DNA of 64,000 bases, taken from positions 3,534,001 through 3,598,000 of the forward strand of contig NZ_CP088022.1 in assembly GCF_013373795.3 (NCBI RefSeq), written 5' to 3'. A program made the position numbers and the translations under genes. Positions 53,048 through 62,518 of the stretch are shown here, in pieces. How positions within the stretch are numbered: position 1 is the first letter of the stretch; every line of letters begins with the position of its first letter. The notes beneath the pieces were generated by a model. It was not told the DNA's origin and ran no database searches. It was given only the letters and a program-made list of their open reading frames with translations. The stretch comes from Bradyrhizobium quebecense (GTDB lineage: Bacteria > Pseudomonadota > Alphaproteobacteria > Rhizobiales > Xanthobacteraceae).

Positions 53048-54153
53048 CGGGTCACCTTTCGGTTGGTGAGGATCGCGGAGCCTGCAATGACAATGACGAT
53101 CAGGCCCTGGCAGATCAGAACGACGGCGGACGGGACGTGCGCCGAGATTTCCATGTTGATGGATCCCGATCGCAGGAAGCCGAACAGCAGCGCGCCGATC
53201 ACCACGCCGACGGCCGAGCCGCGCGACAACAGGCCGACCACCAGGCCGTCAAATCCGTAACCCGACGAGAAATCGCTCGTCAGATAGAATTGCTGGCCGA
53301 GGATCATGATGGCGCCGCCGAGACCGCCCAGGCCGCCGGAGACCGTCACGGCCAGGATCACGTAGACGCTCGTCCGCATGCCGGCACGGCGGGAGGCCGT
53401 CGCATTCAAGCCGACCGCACGCAACCGCAGGCCAAGCGTGCTGTGCTTGAGCGCCAGCCACACCACGACGACCGCGATCGCCGCGATCAGCAATCCGATA
53501 TGGAGCGGAGATCCATTGTCCGGGAACAGCAGCGGCAACTTGGTCGTGTCCGGAATCTCCGCCGATTCCGGCAGCGACGACACATCGCTGATCGGCTTGC
53601 GCAGCAGGTGAAAGGATTCGACCGACCAGTACACCAGCGGCAGCGCAATGAAGCTCAACAGCAATGTGCTGATGACCTCGTTGGTGCCGCGTGCCGCCTT
53701 GAGGAAGCCCGCCAGGCCGCCCCAAACGGCGCCGGCGACAGTCCCCACGGCGAGCGGCACGATGAACGCCAGTCCCAACGGCAGGTCGCCGGCGCCGTGC
53801 AGGGCCGCGGCCGTCGCGAACATCCCGCCCATCGCGATCTGCCCCTCGCCTCCCACATTGGTCAGGTTGGCACGGCCGGCGAAAATGAAGCCGAGCCCGA
53901 CCAGCGCGAGGCTGATGGCGCGATTGATCGAAGCACCGATGTTGAAATCGCTTCCCGCCATGCCGTCCCAGAACGCTTCGATCGCCTCGAGGACGGAGGC
54001 GCCGGTGGCGGCGATGATGAGCAGGCCGATCCCGAGCGCGACAAGGGTCGATACCACCGGAACCAGAACCTGCAACGGCACGAGCTCGAGTTTCGCGCCC
54101 TGCGCGACCCGCGCAAGCTTCGGATTTTTCATAACCATGGCCAACCTAGACAT
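53044..54153 (-). CDS. ABC transporter permease (BMP/nucleoside type) 2
   Basis: A 369-residue permease with about nine hydrophobic segments, including the family block FAGRANLTNVGGEGQIAMGGMF and LRLRAVGLNATASRRAGMRT for ATPase contact. It overlaps the ATPase gene by eight bases and permease 1 by four, so the whole transporter is coupled. Related systems import nucleosides, purines or similar ring compounds. Confidence 0.93.
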   Translation of the reverse strand: MSRLAMVMKNPKLARVAQGAKLELVPLQVLVPVVSTLVALGIGLLIIAATGASVLEAIEAFWDGMAGSDFNIGASINRAISLALVGLGFIFAGRANLTNVGGEGQIAMGGMFATAAALHGAGDLPLGLAFIVPLAVGTVAGAVWGGLAGFLKAARGTNEVISTLLLSFIALPLVYWSVESFHLLRKPISDVSSLPESAEIPDTTKLPLLFPDNGSPLHIGLLIAAIAVVVVWLALKHSTLGLRLRAVGLNATASRRAGMRTSVYVILAVTVSGGLGGLGGAIMILGQQFYLTSDFSSGYGFDGLVVGLLSRGSAVGVVIGALLFGFLRSGSINMEISAHVPSAVVLICQGLIVIVIAGSAILTNRKVTR

Positions 54154-55702
54154 GCGCGTGCCCCGACATCATCGCTCCGATCGCCTCGCGGCTGAACGAC
54201 CCGGCCGCGAGCTCGCCAACCAGCTTTCCGCGGTAGATCACCGCGATCCGATCCGACACAGCCATCAGCTCCTCGAGCTCGCTGGAGATCAGAAGCACCC
54301 CGAGGCCGTCATCGCGCGCGGCACGGATCCGATTGTAGACGGCCTCGATCGCACCGACGTCGAGGCCGCGCGTCGGCTGCGCGGCGAGCAGGAACACCAG
54401 CGGATCGAGCGACAGCTCGCGCGCGAGCACCGCCTTCTGCTGATTTCCGCCGGAGAGGCTCGCCATCGAAACATCCGGGCTGCTCGCCCGCACGTCGAAG
54501 TCGCGCATCATCGCCTCCGCCGCCTTGCGCCGCGCCGACTTGTCGAGCAGGCCGAAGCGGCTGAATTTTCCTATCGCGCCGAGAAACAGGTTCTCGGCAA
54601 CCGACAATTCCTTGATGCAGGCCACCGCATGGCGATCCTCGGGAACGATACCGACACCCGAATCCGTGATCTCTTGCGGCGTGCAACCGCCGACCTGTGT
54701 CCCGCCGACCACGATCGCGCCGGCGCTTGGCGTGGCGAGGCCGGCCAGGATCAGTCCGAGCTCGGTCTGGCCGTTGCCCTCGACGCCCGCGATCCCGACG
54801 ATCTCGCCGGTACCGACCGTGAGGCTCAGGCCGTCGAGCCTCGGCACGCCATGCGGGTCGCGATACACGAGGTCGGAGATCTGCAGCACCGCCTCGCCCG
54901 CCGACACCGGGCCGGCCGCGGCCGCACTAGATTTCGCGGGCGTCTTGTCTTCGATGTCGACCGCGGCGGCGAGCACCGAGCCTGCCGACCGGACGTCGCG
55001 GCCGACCATCGAACGCACCAGCGATCGGATGTCGGCACCATCCATCGCGACGGTCTCGATGATCCGGCCCTGCCGCAGCACCGTCGTGCGATCGGCCACG
55101 CGGCTGATTTCGCCGAGCTTGTGCGTCACCAGGATCACGGACTTGCCGCGCAGCGCCACCTGGCGGCAGATCGCCAGCAGCGCGTCGATTTCGTCCGGCT
55201 GCAGAACGGCCGTCGGTTCGTCGAGCACCAGCAGCTGCGGATCGCCGAGCAGGCACTTGATGATCTCGACCCGCTGCCGCTCGCCGACCGAAAGCTCATC
55301 GATCCGCGCCTCGGGGTCGATCTCGAGCCCGTATTCCGCTGCGAGCTGCTCCATCCGCACGATGATATCCTGCGGCTTCAGCACCGCGTTGGCGCGGCCG
55401 AGCATCAGGTTCTCGACCACGCTCATGTTGGGCACCAGGCTGAAATGCTGATGCACCATGACGACGCCGCGCTGCAGCGCTTCCGCCGGGCCGCGCGGAT
55501 CGAACGGCTCTCCGCCCAGCGTCATCGTGCCGGCATCCGGCCGGTGCACCCCGAACACCAGATTGCACAATGTCGACTTGCCGGCGCCGTTCTCACCGAG
55601 CAGGCAGTGCACCTCGCCGCGCTCGATCAGCAGCGATATGTCGTCGAGCGCGGTAAAAGCCCCGAAGCGCTTGGTCAAGCCAGACAGTTCGAGAAGTGCC
55701 AC
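54146..55702 (-). CDS. ABC transporter ATP-binding protein, two domains
   Basis: A 518-residue ATPase with two nucleotide-binding domains in tandem, as in sugar/nucleoside importers. Domain 1: Walker A GENGAGKST at 36-44, signature LSVGERQRVEI, Walker B LLVLDEPTAVL. Domain 2: degenerate Walker A GVEGNGQTELG, signature LSGGNQQKAVLARELS, and a Walker B (LVFLLAAQPTRGLDVGA) that lacks the usual acidic pair, so only domain 1 is likely to hydrolyse ATP well. The GTG at 55702 overlaps the stop of the binding-protein gene and has AAGGTGGG upstream. Confidence 0.93.
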   Translation of the reverse strand: MALLELSGLTKRFGAFTALDDISLLIERGEVHCLLGENGAGKSTLCNLVFGVHRPDAGTMTLGGEPFDPRGPAEALQRGVVMVHQHFSLVPNMSVVENLMLGRANAVLKPQDIIVRMEQLAAEYGLEIDPEARIDELSVGERQRVEIIKCLLGDPQLLVLDEPTAVLQPDEIDALLAICRQVALRGKSVILVTHKLGEISRVADRTTVLRQGRIIETVAMDGADIRSLVRSMVGRDVRSAGSVLAAAVDIEDKTPAKSSAAAAGPVSAGEAVLQISDLVYRDPHGVPRLDGLSLTVGTGEIVGIAGVEGNGQTELGLILAGLATPSAGAIVVGGTQVGGCTPQEITDSGVGIVPEDRHAVACIKELSVAENLFLGAIGKFSRFGLLDKSARRKAAEAMMRDFDVRASSPDVSMASLSGGNQQKAVLARELSLDPLVFLLAAQPTRGLDVGAIEAVYNRIRAARDDGLGVLLISSELEELMAVSDRIAVIYRGKLVGELAAGSFSREAIGAMMSGHAHV

Positions 55703-55704
55703 GG

Positions 55705-56694
55705 TCAGCCCACCTTGACTTTGATCTTGTTCGACAGCAGGTCGTCCTTGAGCTCCTTGATCTTGGCCTGGATCTCCGGCGTCGCCCCGGCGCAGATCTC
55801 GATGTCGGCGGAACGTGGCCCCATCGCGAGGCCGAACTGCTTGTACTCCGGGTGCCACGTTCCGGCGACGGCCTGGTCGATGGCATATTCGACCATGAAG
55901 CCGATGCCGCTGACCGTGTAGGCGATGTAGAGCGGGTTATTGTCGGAGCAGTAGTTGGTATAGCTCCCGATCATCCTCGTGCCCTTCTCGCGCGCCGCCT
56001 GCTCCATTCCGCGCACGCCGAGATTGAGGATGTTGTAGTGGACGTCCGCCCCCTGCGCGATCGCGGCAAGGGTCGCTTCCTTCGCCTTGGCGACGTCGTC
56101 GAAGTCACCGGTGTAGGTCACGAAGCATTTGGTGTCCGGCTTGACATGCTTGGCGCCGTTCGCGAATTCCGTTCCGGTGTTGACGATGGCCGGAATTTCA
56201 AGCCCGCCGACGTAGCTCACCGCGCCGTTCTTCGACATCATCGCGGCGACCGCGCCGGCGATGAAGCCGATCTGGGCCTGCAGCACGTCGTATTGCGCGA
56301 CGTTTTCGGTCGGTTGTCCGGTCGGGCCGACGATAGAGAACTTCACCTTCGGGAAGCGCTTGGCGACCTTGAGCACCGATGCCTGGGTCTGCCCCGCGGC
56401 GCCGATCACCATGTCGTTCTTGCTCGCGAGCGTGACGAGCGCCTGCTCCATGTCGGCGAACTTGACGTTCTCGATCGACGTGATCACGACCTTGCTGCCG
56501 TGGCGTTGCTCGGCCGCCTTCATGCCGTTGTAGGCCGACTCCATCCAGCCGTGGTCGGCCCGCGACCCCGGAATGAGAATGCCGATGCGAAGCGGCTTCG
56601 CAGCATCGTCGGCGGAGGCGAGCCGGCCTGATGAACTGATCCAGGCTGCCGAGAGCAGGCCTGTTTGCAGAAATGCACGACGGGTACCGTTCAT
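55705..56694 (-). CDS. BMP-family substrate-binding protein
   Basis: A 329-residue periplasmic binding protein of the BMP/Med family (nucleoside and purine-type ligands). The N-terminus is a twin-arginine signal (NGTRRAFLQTGLLSAAWISS), then KPLRIGILIPGSRADHGWME. Typical blocks are GFIAGAVAAMMSKNGAVSYV and GVRGMEQAAREKGTRMIG. It starts the transporter part of the operon, 102 bases after the DUF1116 gene. Confidence 0.92.
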   Translation of the reverse strand: MNGTRRAFLQTGLLSAAWISSSGRLASADDAAKPLRIGILIPGSRADHGWMESAYNGMKAAEQRHGSKVVITSIENVKFADMEQALVTLASKNDMVIGAAGQTQASVLKVAKRFPKVKFSIVGPTGQPTENVAQYDVLQAQIGFIAGAVAAMMSKNGAVSYVGGLEIPAIVNTGTEFANGAKHVKPDTKCFVTYTGDFDDVAKAKEATLAAIAQGADVHYNILNLGVRGMEQAAREKGTRMIGSYTNYCSDNNPLYIAYTVSGIGFMVEYAIDQAVAGTWHPEYKQFGLAMGPRSADIEICAGATPEIQAKIKELKDDLLSNKIKVKVG

Positions 56695-56796
56695 CTGTTT
56701 CCTCCTGTTCGTTCCCGGTGTTGCCGCAATCTTTGTTGCGGCATTTTTTCAATCGGCAGCGCGACCGCTGCCGTCGTTCTCAGACTCGAAGCAACG

Positions 56797-58245
56797 TCAT
56801 CTCCCGGCCACCGTCGCTAGCGCGCCGACGGCGTCGACAAAGCATTTCATTGGAGCCTGCACGACGCCGGCGCCGATGATCCCCATGCCCGGCTCCTTGT
56901 GCGCCGTTGCGGTGTTGATGACCGGGCGCATGCTTTCGTCCACGACCTTGCGGATGTCGATGCCGACTGGAGCTCCGATGAAGTCGAGCATCGGCAGGGT
57001 GAAGCCGGGATTGCGGCCGATCGTGACGTGCGCCATCTCGCGCGAATAACGCAGGGCGTCCTGCGGCGTGCCGCCGACGAACTGAACCATCGCTGGAGCC
57101 GCCGCCATCGCGAACGCGCCGAGCCCCGCAGTCTCGGTGATCGCGCTGTCGCCGATATCGGGATTGGCATCGGCCTCGCTGAAGCCGGGCAGGAACAGCC
57201 CGACGGGGATGTCGGCCGGACCGACAAACCATTGCCCGTTCAGGCCGCTGACCCGGATGCCGACATTGACGCCGTTGCGCGCCATTGCCGTGACGATGCT
57301 GCTGAACGGCACGCCGTGCGCGGCATCCATGGTCGCCTTGCACGCCGCCATCGACAGGCTGAGGAAGAACATGTCGTCCGCCCCGATCGTCCGCAGCGTT
57401 TCGTGAACCAGATCGCGCGAGATCGAGGACTTGAGCAGCGATTCCGTGACGGCGCGATACAGCAGCAGGGTCGCCGCCGTGTTGCGGTTGTGGACGTCGT
57501 CGCCCATGTGCAGCGACTGCGACATCAGCGGCTTCAGCGGCAATCCACCGTCGATGCCGGCGACCGCGGCCTTCAAGCATGGAGCCAGCACATTCTCGAT
57601 CAGCTTGAGGCCCTCGATCACCTCGGGCGCGAAGGCACCGAAGCGCAGGGTCTTGGCGCCGCCGGATTCCATCATCGGCGCATAGGCGCGGTTGCCGGTG
57701 GTCTGGTTCAGCACCACAAACAGCGGCATTGAGGGCGAGATGATCCCGGTCATCGGCCCGACCGCGCCGAATTCATGGCACGGCGCGAAGCGGATGCCGC
57801 CTGCCGCGACGAGTTGTTCAGCCTCCTGCTGGGTCGCCGCCCACTTCTCGTAGAGAACCGCGCCGACGACCGCCCCCTTCATCGGGCCGCACATATCGTT
57901 CCAGGCGATCGGCGGACCGGCATGAAGCAGCGTCCGGCCCATGTCCGGCCAGACTTCGGATGCGTGCGCCGCGACGTCGACCCATACCGGCTGCGCGGTC
58001 AGGATGCGCTCGAGCACCTCCGCATTGGCGCGATCGATCCGCGATCCGAGGCAGTCGGCATCGCCGGCGTCGCCAACCAGTTGCGCGAGGCTCCAGGCGA
58101 CCTCGGGACTTCCGTCGCCGACCGGCTGCCACTGCAGACGCACCAGCGGGGCACCGCTGCTCTCGACGCCGCGATCGACGCCGGAGGCGCCGAGGCTGAT
58201 GACCGATGTCTTGTCCTGGAGCGCGGAGCGGGCTGCGTTCATCAT
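56797..58245 (-). CDS. DUF1116 protein (YlbE/AllG-like), copy 1
   Basis: A 482-residue protein of the DUF1116 family, the partner of FdrA. The N-terminal part VISLGASGVDRGVESSGAPL, then VRLQWQPVGDGSPEVAWSLA is homologous to the separate 62-residue protein at 63776-63964. The main body has ERILTAQPVWVDV, LHAGPPIAWNDMCGPMKGAV and PGFSEADANPDIGDSAITET, near-identical in pattern to copy 2. It overlaps FdrA copy 1 by four bases. FdrA/DUF1116/DUF2877 proteins were recently reported to form a carbamoyltransferase acting on oxamate/oxalurate; the substrate of this copy is not known. Confidence 0.9.
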   Translation of the reverse strand: MMNAARSALQDKTSVISLGASGVDRGVESSGAPLVRLQWQPVGDGSPEVAWSLAQLVGDAGDADCLGSRIDRANAEVLERILTAQPVWVDVAAHASEVWPDMGRTLLHAGPPIAWNDMCGPMKGAVVGAVLYEKWAATQQEAEQLVAAGGIRFAPCHEFGAVGPMTGIISPSMPLFVVLNQTTGNRAYAPMMESGGAKTLRFGAFAPEVIEGLKLIENVLAPCLKAAVAGIDGGLPLKPLMSQSLHMGDDVHNRNTAATLLLYRAVTESLLKSSISRDLVHETLRTIGADDMFFLSLSMAACKATMDAAHGVPFSSIVTAMARNGVNVGIRVSGLNGQWFVGPADIPVGLFLPGFSEADANPDIGDSAITETAGLGAFAMAAAPAMVQFVGGTPQDALRYSREMAHVTIGRNPGFTLPMLDFIGAPVGIDIRKVVDESMRPVINTATAHKEPGMGIIGAGVVQAPMKCFVDAVGALATVAGR

Positions 58246-59840
58246 CGTTCTCCACCTTGCATCGCACGGCGCGCTGTGGCGTTGTCGTCCGCGGCCATGC
58301 GGCTCGCGATGGCTTGCGCGGAACGGGCCGCGCCCGTGCTGCTGCCGACAATCTCCGCGCCGGCGTCCGCCAACATGGCTTTCTGGATCTCGTAGGGCTG
58401 CGGATCTGAATCCGTGCCGCAGACGAAGCAGATCACGGGAAGCTCCCGCCCCTGCGCTCGCGCCGCGGCCTTCGCCCGGCGGATCGCCGGGGCCAGGATC
58501 TCTGCCGGATTGGGGTGGCTGCCGTAACCGAGCACGACGTCCAGGACGATGCAGGCAACGGTCGGATCGTCCGCTTCCTTCAGCAGCCGTTCGATCCGCA
58601 CGCCATAGTCGATCATCGGATGCGGACGTCCCACCGTGAATTCGTCACTGCCGAGATCGATGGCCGTGTGCCCGTGGCTCTCTGCCACGTCGACCAAGCG
58701 GTCTGCCCCGGCAAGCGGCGCGTTCGACCGGGCACGAATCCCCGCCGCCCGCCAAATGGTCTGGGCTTCCGAGCAGAACGTTCCACCGGAGTAGAGACCG
58801 CGCAGGTAGCGCTGCGACGGCGCCAGCGACGCACAGACCCGCGTTGCCAACGCTTCGATGGACTGTTCATCGCCGCCGGGTTGGCGTGCTCCCGCAAGCG
58901 CGACGGCCTGCCGCGCCGTCTCCTCGAGCGACGATGTGCGGTGAACATTGCCGGCGGATGCTGCCAGCTCGCCGCCGAGGAAGCAGATCACGACCGGCTT
59001 TCCGATCGCGCGAGCGCGCTCGATCACCCGCTTCTGCACATCGGGCGCAGGAGGCTTGGAGACGACGGCGACAACTTTGGTCTGCGCGTCGGCGGCCAGC
59101 AGCTCAAGGCCGTGCAACATCGTGATGCCGCCGACTTCGCTTGAAACGTCGTGGCTGCCGGTGCCGATGGCCTGCGAGATGCCCTGGCCATGACGATGGA
59201 TCTGGCACATCACCTCCTGCAGGCCCGTGCCGGACGCGCCGACGAGCCCGATCGCGCCGCGCCGAACGACATTGGCAAATCCAAGCGGCACGCCGTTGAT
59301 AATGGCTGTGCCGCAATCCGGTCCCATCACCAGCAGGCCCTTCTGCGCCGCAACGCGCTTGATGGCCACCTCCTGTTCGATCGGCACGTTGTCGCTGAAC
59401 AGCAGCACATTCAGGCCCCGGCGCAGCGCCTTCAAGGCTTCCGCCGCGGCATAGGGGCCCGGCACCGAGATCAATGCGAGGTCGGCATGATCGGCAATCG
59501 CAACGCCGCCGGAGATCGAGCGCGGCGGTGCTTCCGCCGCTGCCTCATTCGACCCGCCCTTTGGTTTTTCGCCGGCGATCAGCGAGTGGATCTCCCGCTC
59601 CGCGGCGGCGAGCTTTTCGGGCGCATCGTCCGCCACGACGATCATGATATCGCCCGGCTTGGCGCTCTCGAGCGCCGGGCTCATCAGCCCGGCCTGCTGC
59701 AGGAACTCCTTGTTGCTGCGCGTTCCCATCAGCAGCGTGACCCGCTGCACGCCGGTCCGCGCGACCGTGACCTGTGAGATCCGCATCAACGACACGGAAT
59801 CCTTGTACAGGTTCGCCTTTATGCTGGATTGAATGGCCAT
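58242..59840 (-). CDS. fdrA: FdrA-family protein, copy 1
   Basis: A 532-residue FdrA from the ATG at 59840 (AAGG four bases upstream; the frame opens at 59888). It has two CoA-ligase-like (succinyl-CoA synthetase alpha) Rossmann halves: LLVMGPDCGTAIINGVPLGF, GLVGASGTGLQEVMCQIHRH and the C-terminal VACIVLDVVLGYGSHPNPAEI. These resemble acyl-phosphate/carbamoyl-phosphate enzymes. With DUF1116 it probably transfers a carbamoyl group to phosphate. It lies 205 bases after carbamate kinase. Confidence 0.92.
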   Translation of the reverse strand: MAIQSSIKANLYKDSVSLMRISQVTVARTGVQRVTLLMGTRSNKEFLQQAGLMSPALESAKPGDIMIVVADDAPEKLAAAEREIHSLIAGEKPKGGSNEAAAEAPPRSISGGVAIADHADLALISVPGPYAAAEALKALRRGLNVLLFSDNVPIEQEVAIKRVAAQKGLLVMGPDCGTAIINGVPLGFANVVRRGAIGLVGASGTGLQEVMCQIHRHGQGISQAIGTGSHDVSSEVGGITMLHGLELLAADAQTKVVAVVSKPPAPDVQKRVIERARAIGKPVVICFLGGELAASAGNVHRTSSLEETARQAVALAGARQPGGDEQSIEALATRVCASLAPSQRYLRGLYSGGTFCSEAQTIWRAAGIRARSNAPLAGADRLVDVAESHGHTAIDLGSDEFTVGRPHPMIDYGVRIERLLKEADDPTVACIVLDVVLGYGSHPNPAEILAPAIRRAKAAARAQGRELPVICFVCGTDSDPQPYEIQKAMLADAGAEIVGSSTGAARSAQAIASRMAADDNATARRAMQGGER

Positions 59841-60045
59841 CGCCTTGTCGTTCCCTTGAATCCCGCAGGCTGCTTGTCTGTCTTGCATGTGTGAGCTTGA
59901 GCCAGCGGCCAGCTCGATCGCCTGATCAGAATGAGGCGCAGATGCGCCCCAACTGCTTCAACTCGGTGAGCGCGGGCCATCTTGCTCGACGCTCGAATGC
60001 AGATTGGCACGGGCGAATGTCCCGCCGATGCGCCAATCCCGGTGG

Positions 60046-61005
60046 TTACTGAACGACGTGCGTCCCGGTCTCGCCCCGCAGCGCCGCCATGGCACAGTCG
60101 AGGTGACTGATGATCGCGCGTTTGCCGCCGCCCTCGAGAAACCGGATCGCCGCATCGACCTTGGGTCCCATGCTTCCCGGAGGAAAATGTCCCTCGCGGT
60201 GGTAGGCCTTGATCTCCTCGAGGCTGACCTGGTCCAGATCCTTCTTGTTCGGCTTGCCGAAATTCACCGCGACGCGCGGAACAGCCGTCAGGATCAGCAA
60301 CTCTTCGATACCAAGCACATTCGCGATATGAGCTGATGTCAGATCCTTGTCGATGACCGCCGGCACGCCGGTGCGCACGCCCTTTGCATCTCGAACCACG
60401 GGAACGCCGCCGCCGCCTCCCGCAATGACGATCGTTCCCCGCTTGACCAATGCGTCGACCAGCGAGATGTCGCAGACATGCTTGGGCTTCGGCGACGGCA
60501 CGACATGACGCCAGCCGCGCCCTGAATCCTCACGCATCGCCCAATTGAGCTCGGCGCTGATCTTCTTCGCCTCGTCCTCGGAAAAGAACGGTCCAACGAA
60601 CTTCGTCGGATTCTTGAACGCGGGATCGTCCTTGTCCACCTCGACCTGGGTCAGCAGGCTTGCCACATGTCGCTGGTTGCCCTGCTCGCGGAGGGCATTC
60701 TCGATCGCCTGCATCAGGAGATAGCCGATGCCGCCCTGGCTGTGCGCGACGCAGATGTCCATGTCCATCGGCGGGATTCGGCTCATCGTCAGCATCTGGC
60801 GCATCATGATCTTGCCGACGACCGGGCCGTTGCCGTGCGTGATGACCAGCTCATTGTCGAGTTGCGCAAGCGGCAGCAGCGCTTCCGCAGTGATCCGCGC
60901 GACGGACTTCTGCTCCTGGGAAGTGCCCCTGATATCCTCGGGGTGAACCGCATTGCCACCGATCGCGACCACCAGGCGACGCGGCACGTCATTGAGCGTA
61001 CGCAT
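60046..61005 (-). CDS. arcC: Carbamate kinase
   Basis: A 319-residue kinase of the amino-acid kinase fold that converts carbamoyl phosphate and ADP to ATP and carbamate. Starts MRTLNDVPRRLVVAIGGNAV; the motifs GNGPVVG, CVAHSQGGIGYLLMQAIENA, VIAGGGGGVPVVRD, VIDKDLTSAHIAN and the C-terminal GSMGPKVDAAIRFLEGGGKR are all present. The ATG at 61005 has GGGAGG upstream and is four bases after FdrA copy 2. It sits exactly between the two FdrA/DUF1116 pairs and recovers ATP from their product. Confidence 0.95.
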   Translation of the reverse strand: MRTLNDVPRRLVVAIGGNAVHPEDIRGTSQEQKSVARITAEALLPLAQLDNELVITHGNGPVVGKIMMRQMLTMSRIPPMDMDICVAHSQGGIGYLLMQAIENALREQGNQRHVASLLTQVEVDKDDPAFKNPTKFVGPFFSEDEAKKISAELNWAMREDSGRGWRHVVPSPKPKHVCDISLVDALVKRGTIVIAGGGGGVPVVRDAKGVRTGVPAVIDKDLTSAHIANVLGIEELLILTAVPRVAVNFGKPNKKDLDQVSLEEIKAYHREGHFPPGSMGPKVDAAIRFLEGGGKRAIISHLDCAMAALRGETGTHVVQ

Positions 61006-61009
61006 TTCC

Positions 61010-62518
61010 TTACCTCCCGGCATTCTGGACGATGGCAACCGCAAGCTCGCACGCCTGCGCGTTCGACGGCGCAACGAGGATTCCGGCCTGCTCCAGTTTC
61101 CTGACCTGCGCGGAGCGCCCTTGCGGATCCTGCTCCGTGCCGACGACGGACGCGATCAACGCTGGCGCATCTTGCTCGCGATCGGCGACGATATTCGTCA
61201 GATGCTCGGCGGGATCGGCATGCGCGCCATAGCCGAGCACAAGATCGAGCAGGATCACCGAAAGATCGCGGTTCTTGAGCGCAGCACGCAACGCATCGTC
61301 GCGCACTGACGGGTCGATCATCGGGTGCGGCCGGCCACGGGTATATTCGTCGTCGCCGAGGTCGATCAGCCGATCCCGTCCGGAGTTCGGCTCGACGCCG
61401 AGCTTGACCACGCCGGGGATGGCGGCGTTCGACGCCACCTTCCGACCTGCGGCAGCGAGGATCACCTGAGCTTCGGCACACAGCGTTCCGCCGGCAAACA
61501 AACCCTCGATCCCGCCTCGGCCGATCCGCGGAAGCCGTGATGCGACAGCATTCGCATCGAAGCCCGTGCCGATCTTCTTGTCTCCCAGTGCCAGCTCCGC
61601 GGCGCCCTTCAGCGTCGGCGAGAAGCGGGCGTTCGGTGGCAGCTCGATCTCCGAGGCACCGATGAAACACACGGTGTACGACTTCCTGCTTCTGCCGATC
61701 CGCTCAAGGACGGATTTGGCGACATCGGGATGCGGCGGCTTCGAGATCAGCACCACGTGATCGGTTTCCGGATCGGACTCGAATGCATCGATCGCCATCA
61801 GCGTGGTGATGCCGCCAATATCCTTCTTCAGATCGCGCCCGCCCACCCCGATGGCATGGGAGATCCCCGCGCCGGCTTCCGAGATCAGGCATGAGACCTC
61901 CTGCGTGCCGGTCCCTGACGCGCCGATGATGCCGATCCTGCCGCGCCTGATCTTGTTGGCGAACGCCAGCGGCGCGCCGCCGATCACGGCCGTTCCGCAA
62001 TCTGGCCCCATCATCAGGAGGCCGGCCGCCCGCGCCTGCTGCTTGAGCGACAATTCATCCTCGAGGGACACGTTGTCGCTGAACATCAGGACATGCAGGC
62101 CGCGATTGAGCGCCTTGCGGGCCTCCGCGGCGGCGAACTCGCCGGGAACGGAAATCAGCGCAAGATTGATCTCCGGCCTGACCTTCACGGCCGCGGCGAT
62201 CGAGTGCGGCCGCCAGGCAGCCTGCGTCTCGCCCTGGGTCTTCGGCTTGTCGAGCGACTTGATCGCATTGTCGAGGGCTTCGCGGGCAGCGGGCTCCGAC
62301 TCGGCCTTGACCGCGATCACGAGGTCATTGCCCTTCACGGCAGTGCCCTCCTCCAGAAGCCCCGCATTGCGCATGATCGCAGCGTTCGACGGGGTTCCCA
62401 TCATCAACGCCGCCTCGATCACGCCGGGCGAGCCGGCCACCTCGCGCGACAGCCGCATCAGCGCGACCGAGTCGAGATAGAATCCCTTGCGGACCTCGTT
62501 CAGGACAACGACGTTCAT
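61010..62518 (-). CDS. fdrA: FdrA-family protein, copy 2
   Basis: A 502-residue FdrA starting MNVVVLNEVRKGFYLDSVAL; its ATG overlaps the stop of DUF1116 copy 2 (ATGA). It has the same blocks as copy 1: MFSDNVSLEDELSLKQQA, GLLMMGPDCGTAVIGGAPLA, IIGASGTGTQEVS and LLDLVLGYGAHADPAEHL. The two FdrA copies are clearly diverged, so they are unlikely to be a recent duplication and may act on different substrates or as a mixed complex. Confidence 0.92.
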   Translation of the reverse strand: MNVVVLNEVRKGFYLDSVALMRLSREVAGSPGVIEAALMMGTPSNAAIMRNAGLLEEGTAVKGNDLVIAVKAESEPAAREALDNAIKSLDKPKTQGETQAAWRPHSIAAAVKVRPEINLALISVPGEFAAAEARKALNRGLHVLMFSDNVSLEDELSLKQQARAAGLLMMGPDCGTAVIGGAPLAFANKIRRGRIGIIGASGTGTQEVSCLISEAGAGISHAIGVGGRDLKKDIGGITTLMAIDAFESDPETDHVVLISKPPHPDVAKSVLERIGRSRKSYTVCFIGASEIELPPNARFSPTLKGAAELALGDKKIGTGFDANAVASRLPRIGRGGIEGLFAGGTLCAEAQVILAAAGRKVASNAAIPGVVKLGVEPNSGRDRLIDLGDDEYTRGRPHPMIDPSVRDDALRAALKNRDLSVILLDLVLGYGAHADPAEHLTNIVADREQDAPALIASVVGTEQDPQGRSAQVRKLEQAGILVAPSNAQACELAVAIVQNAGR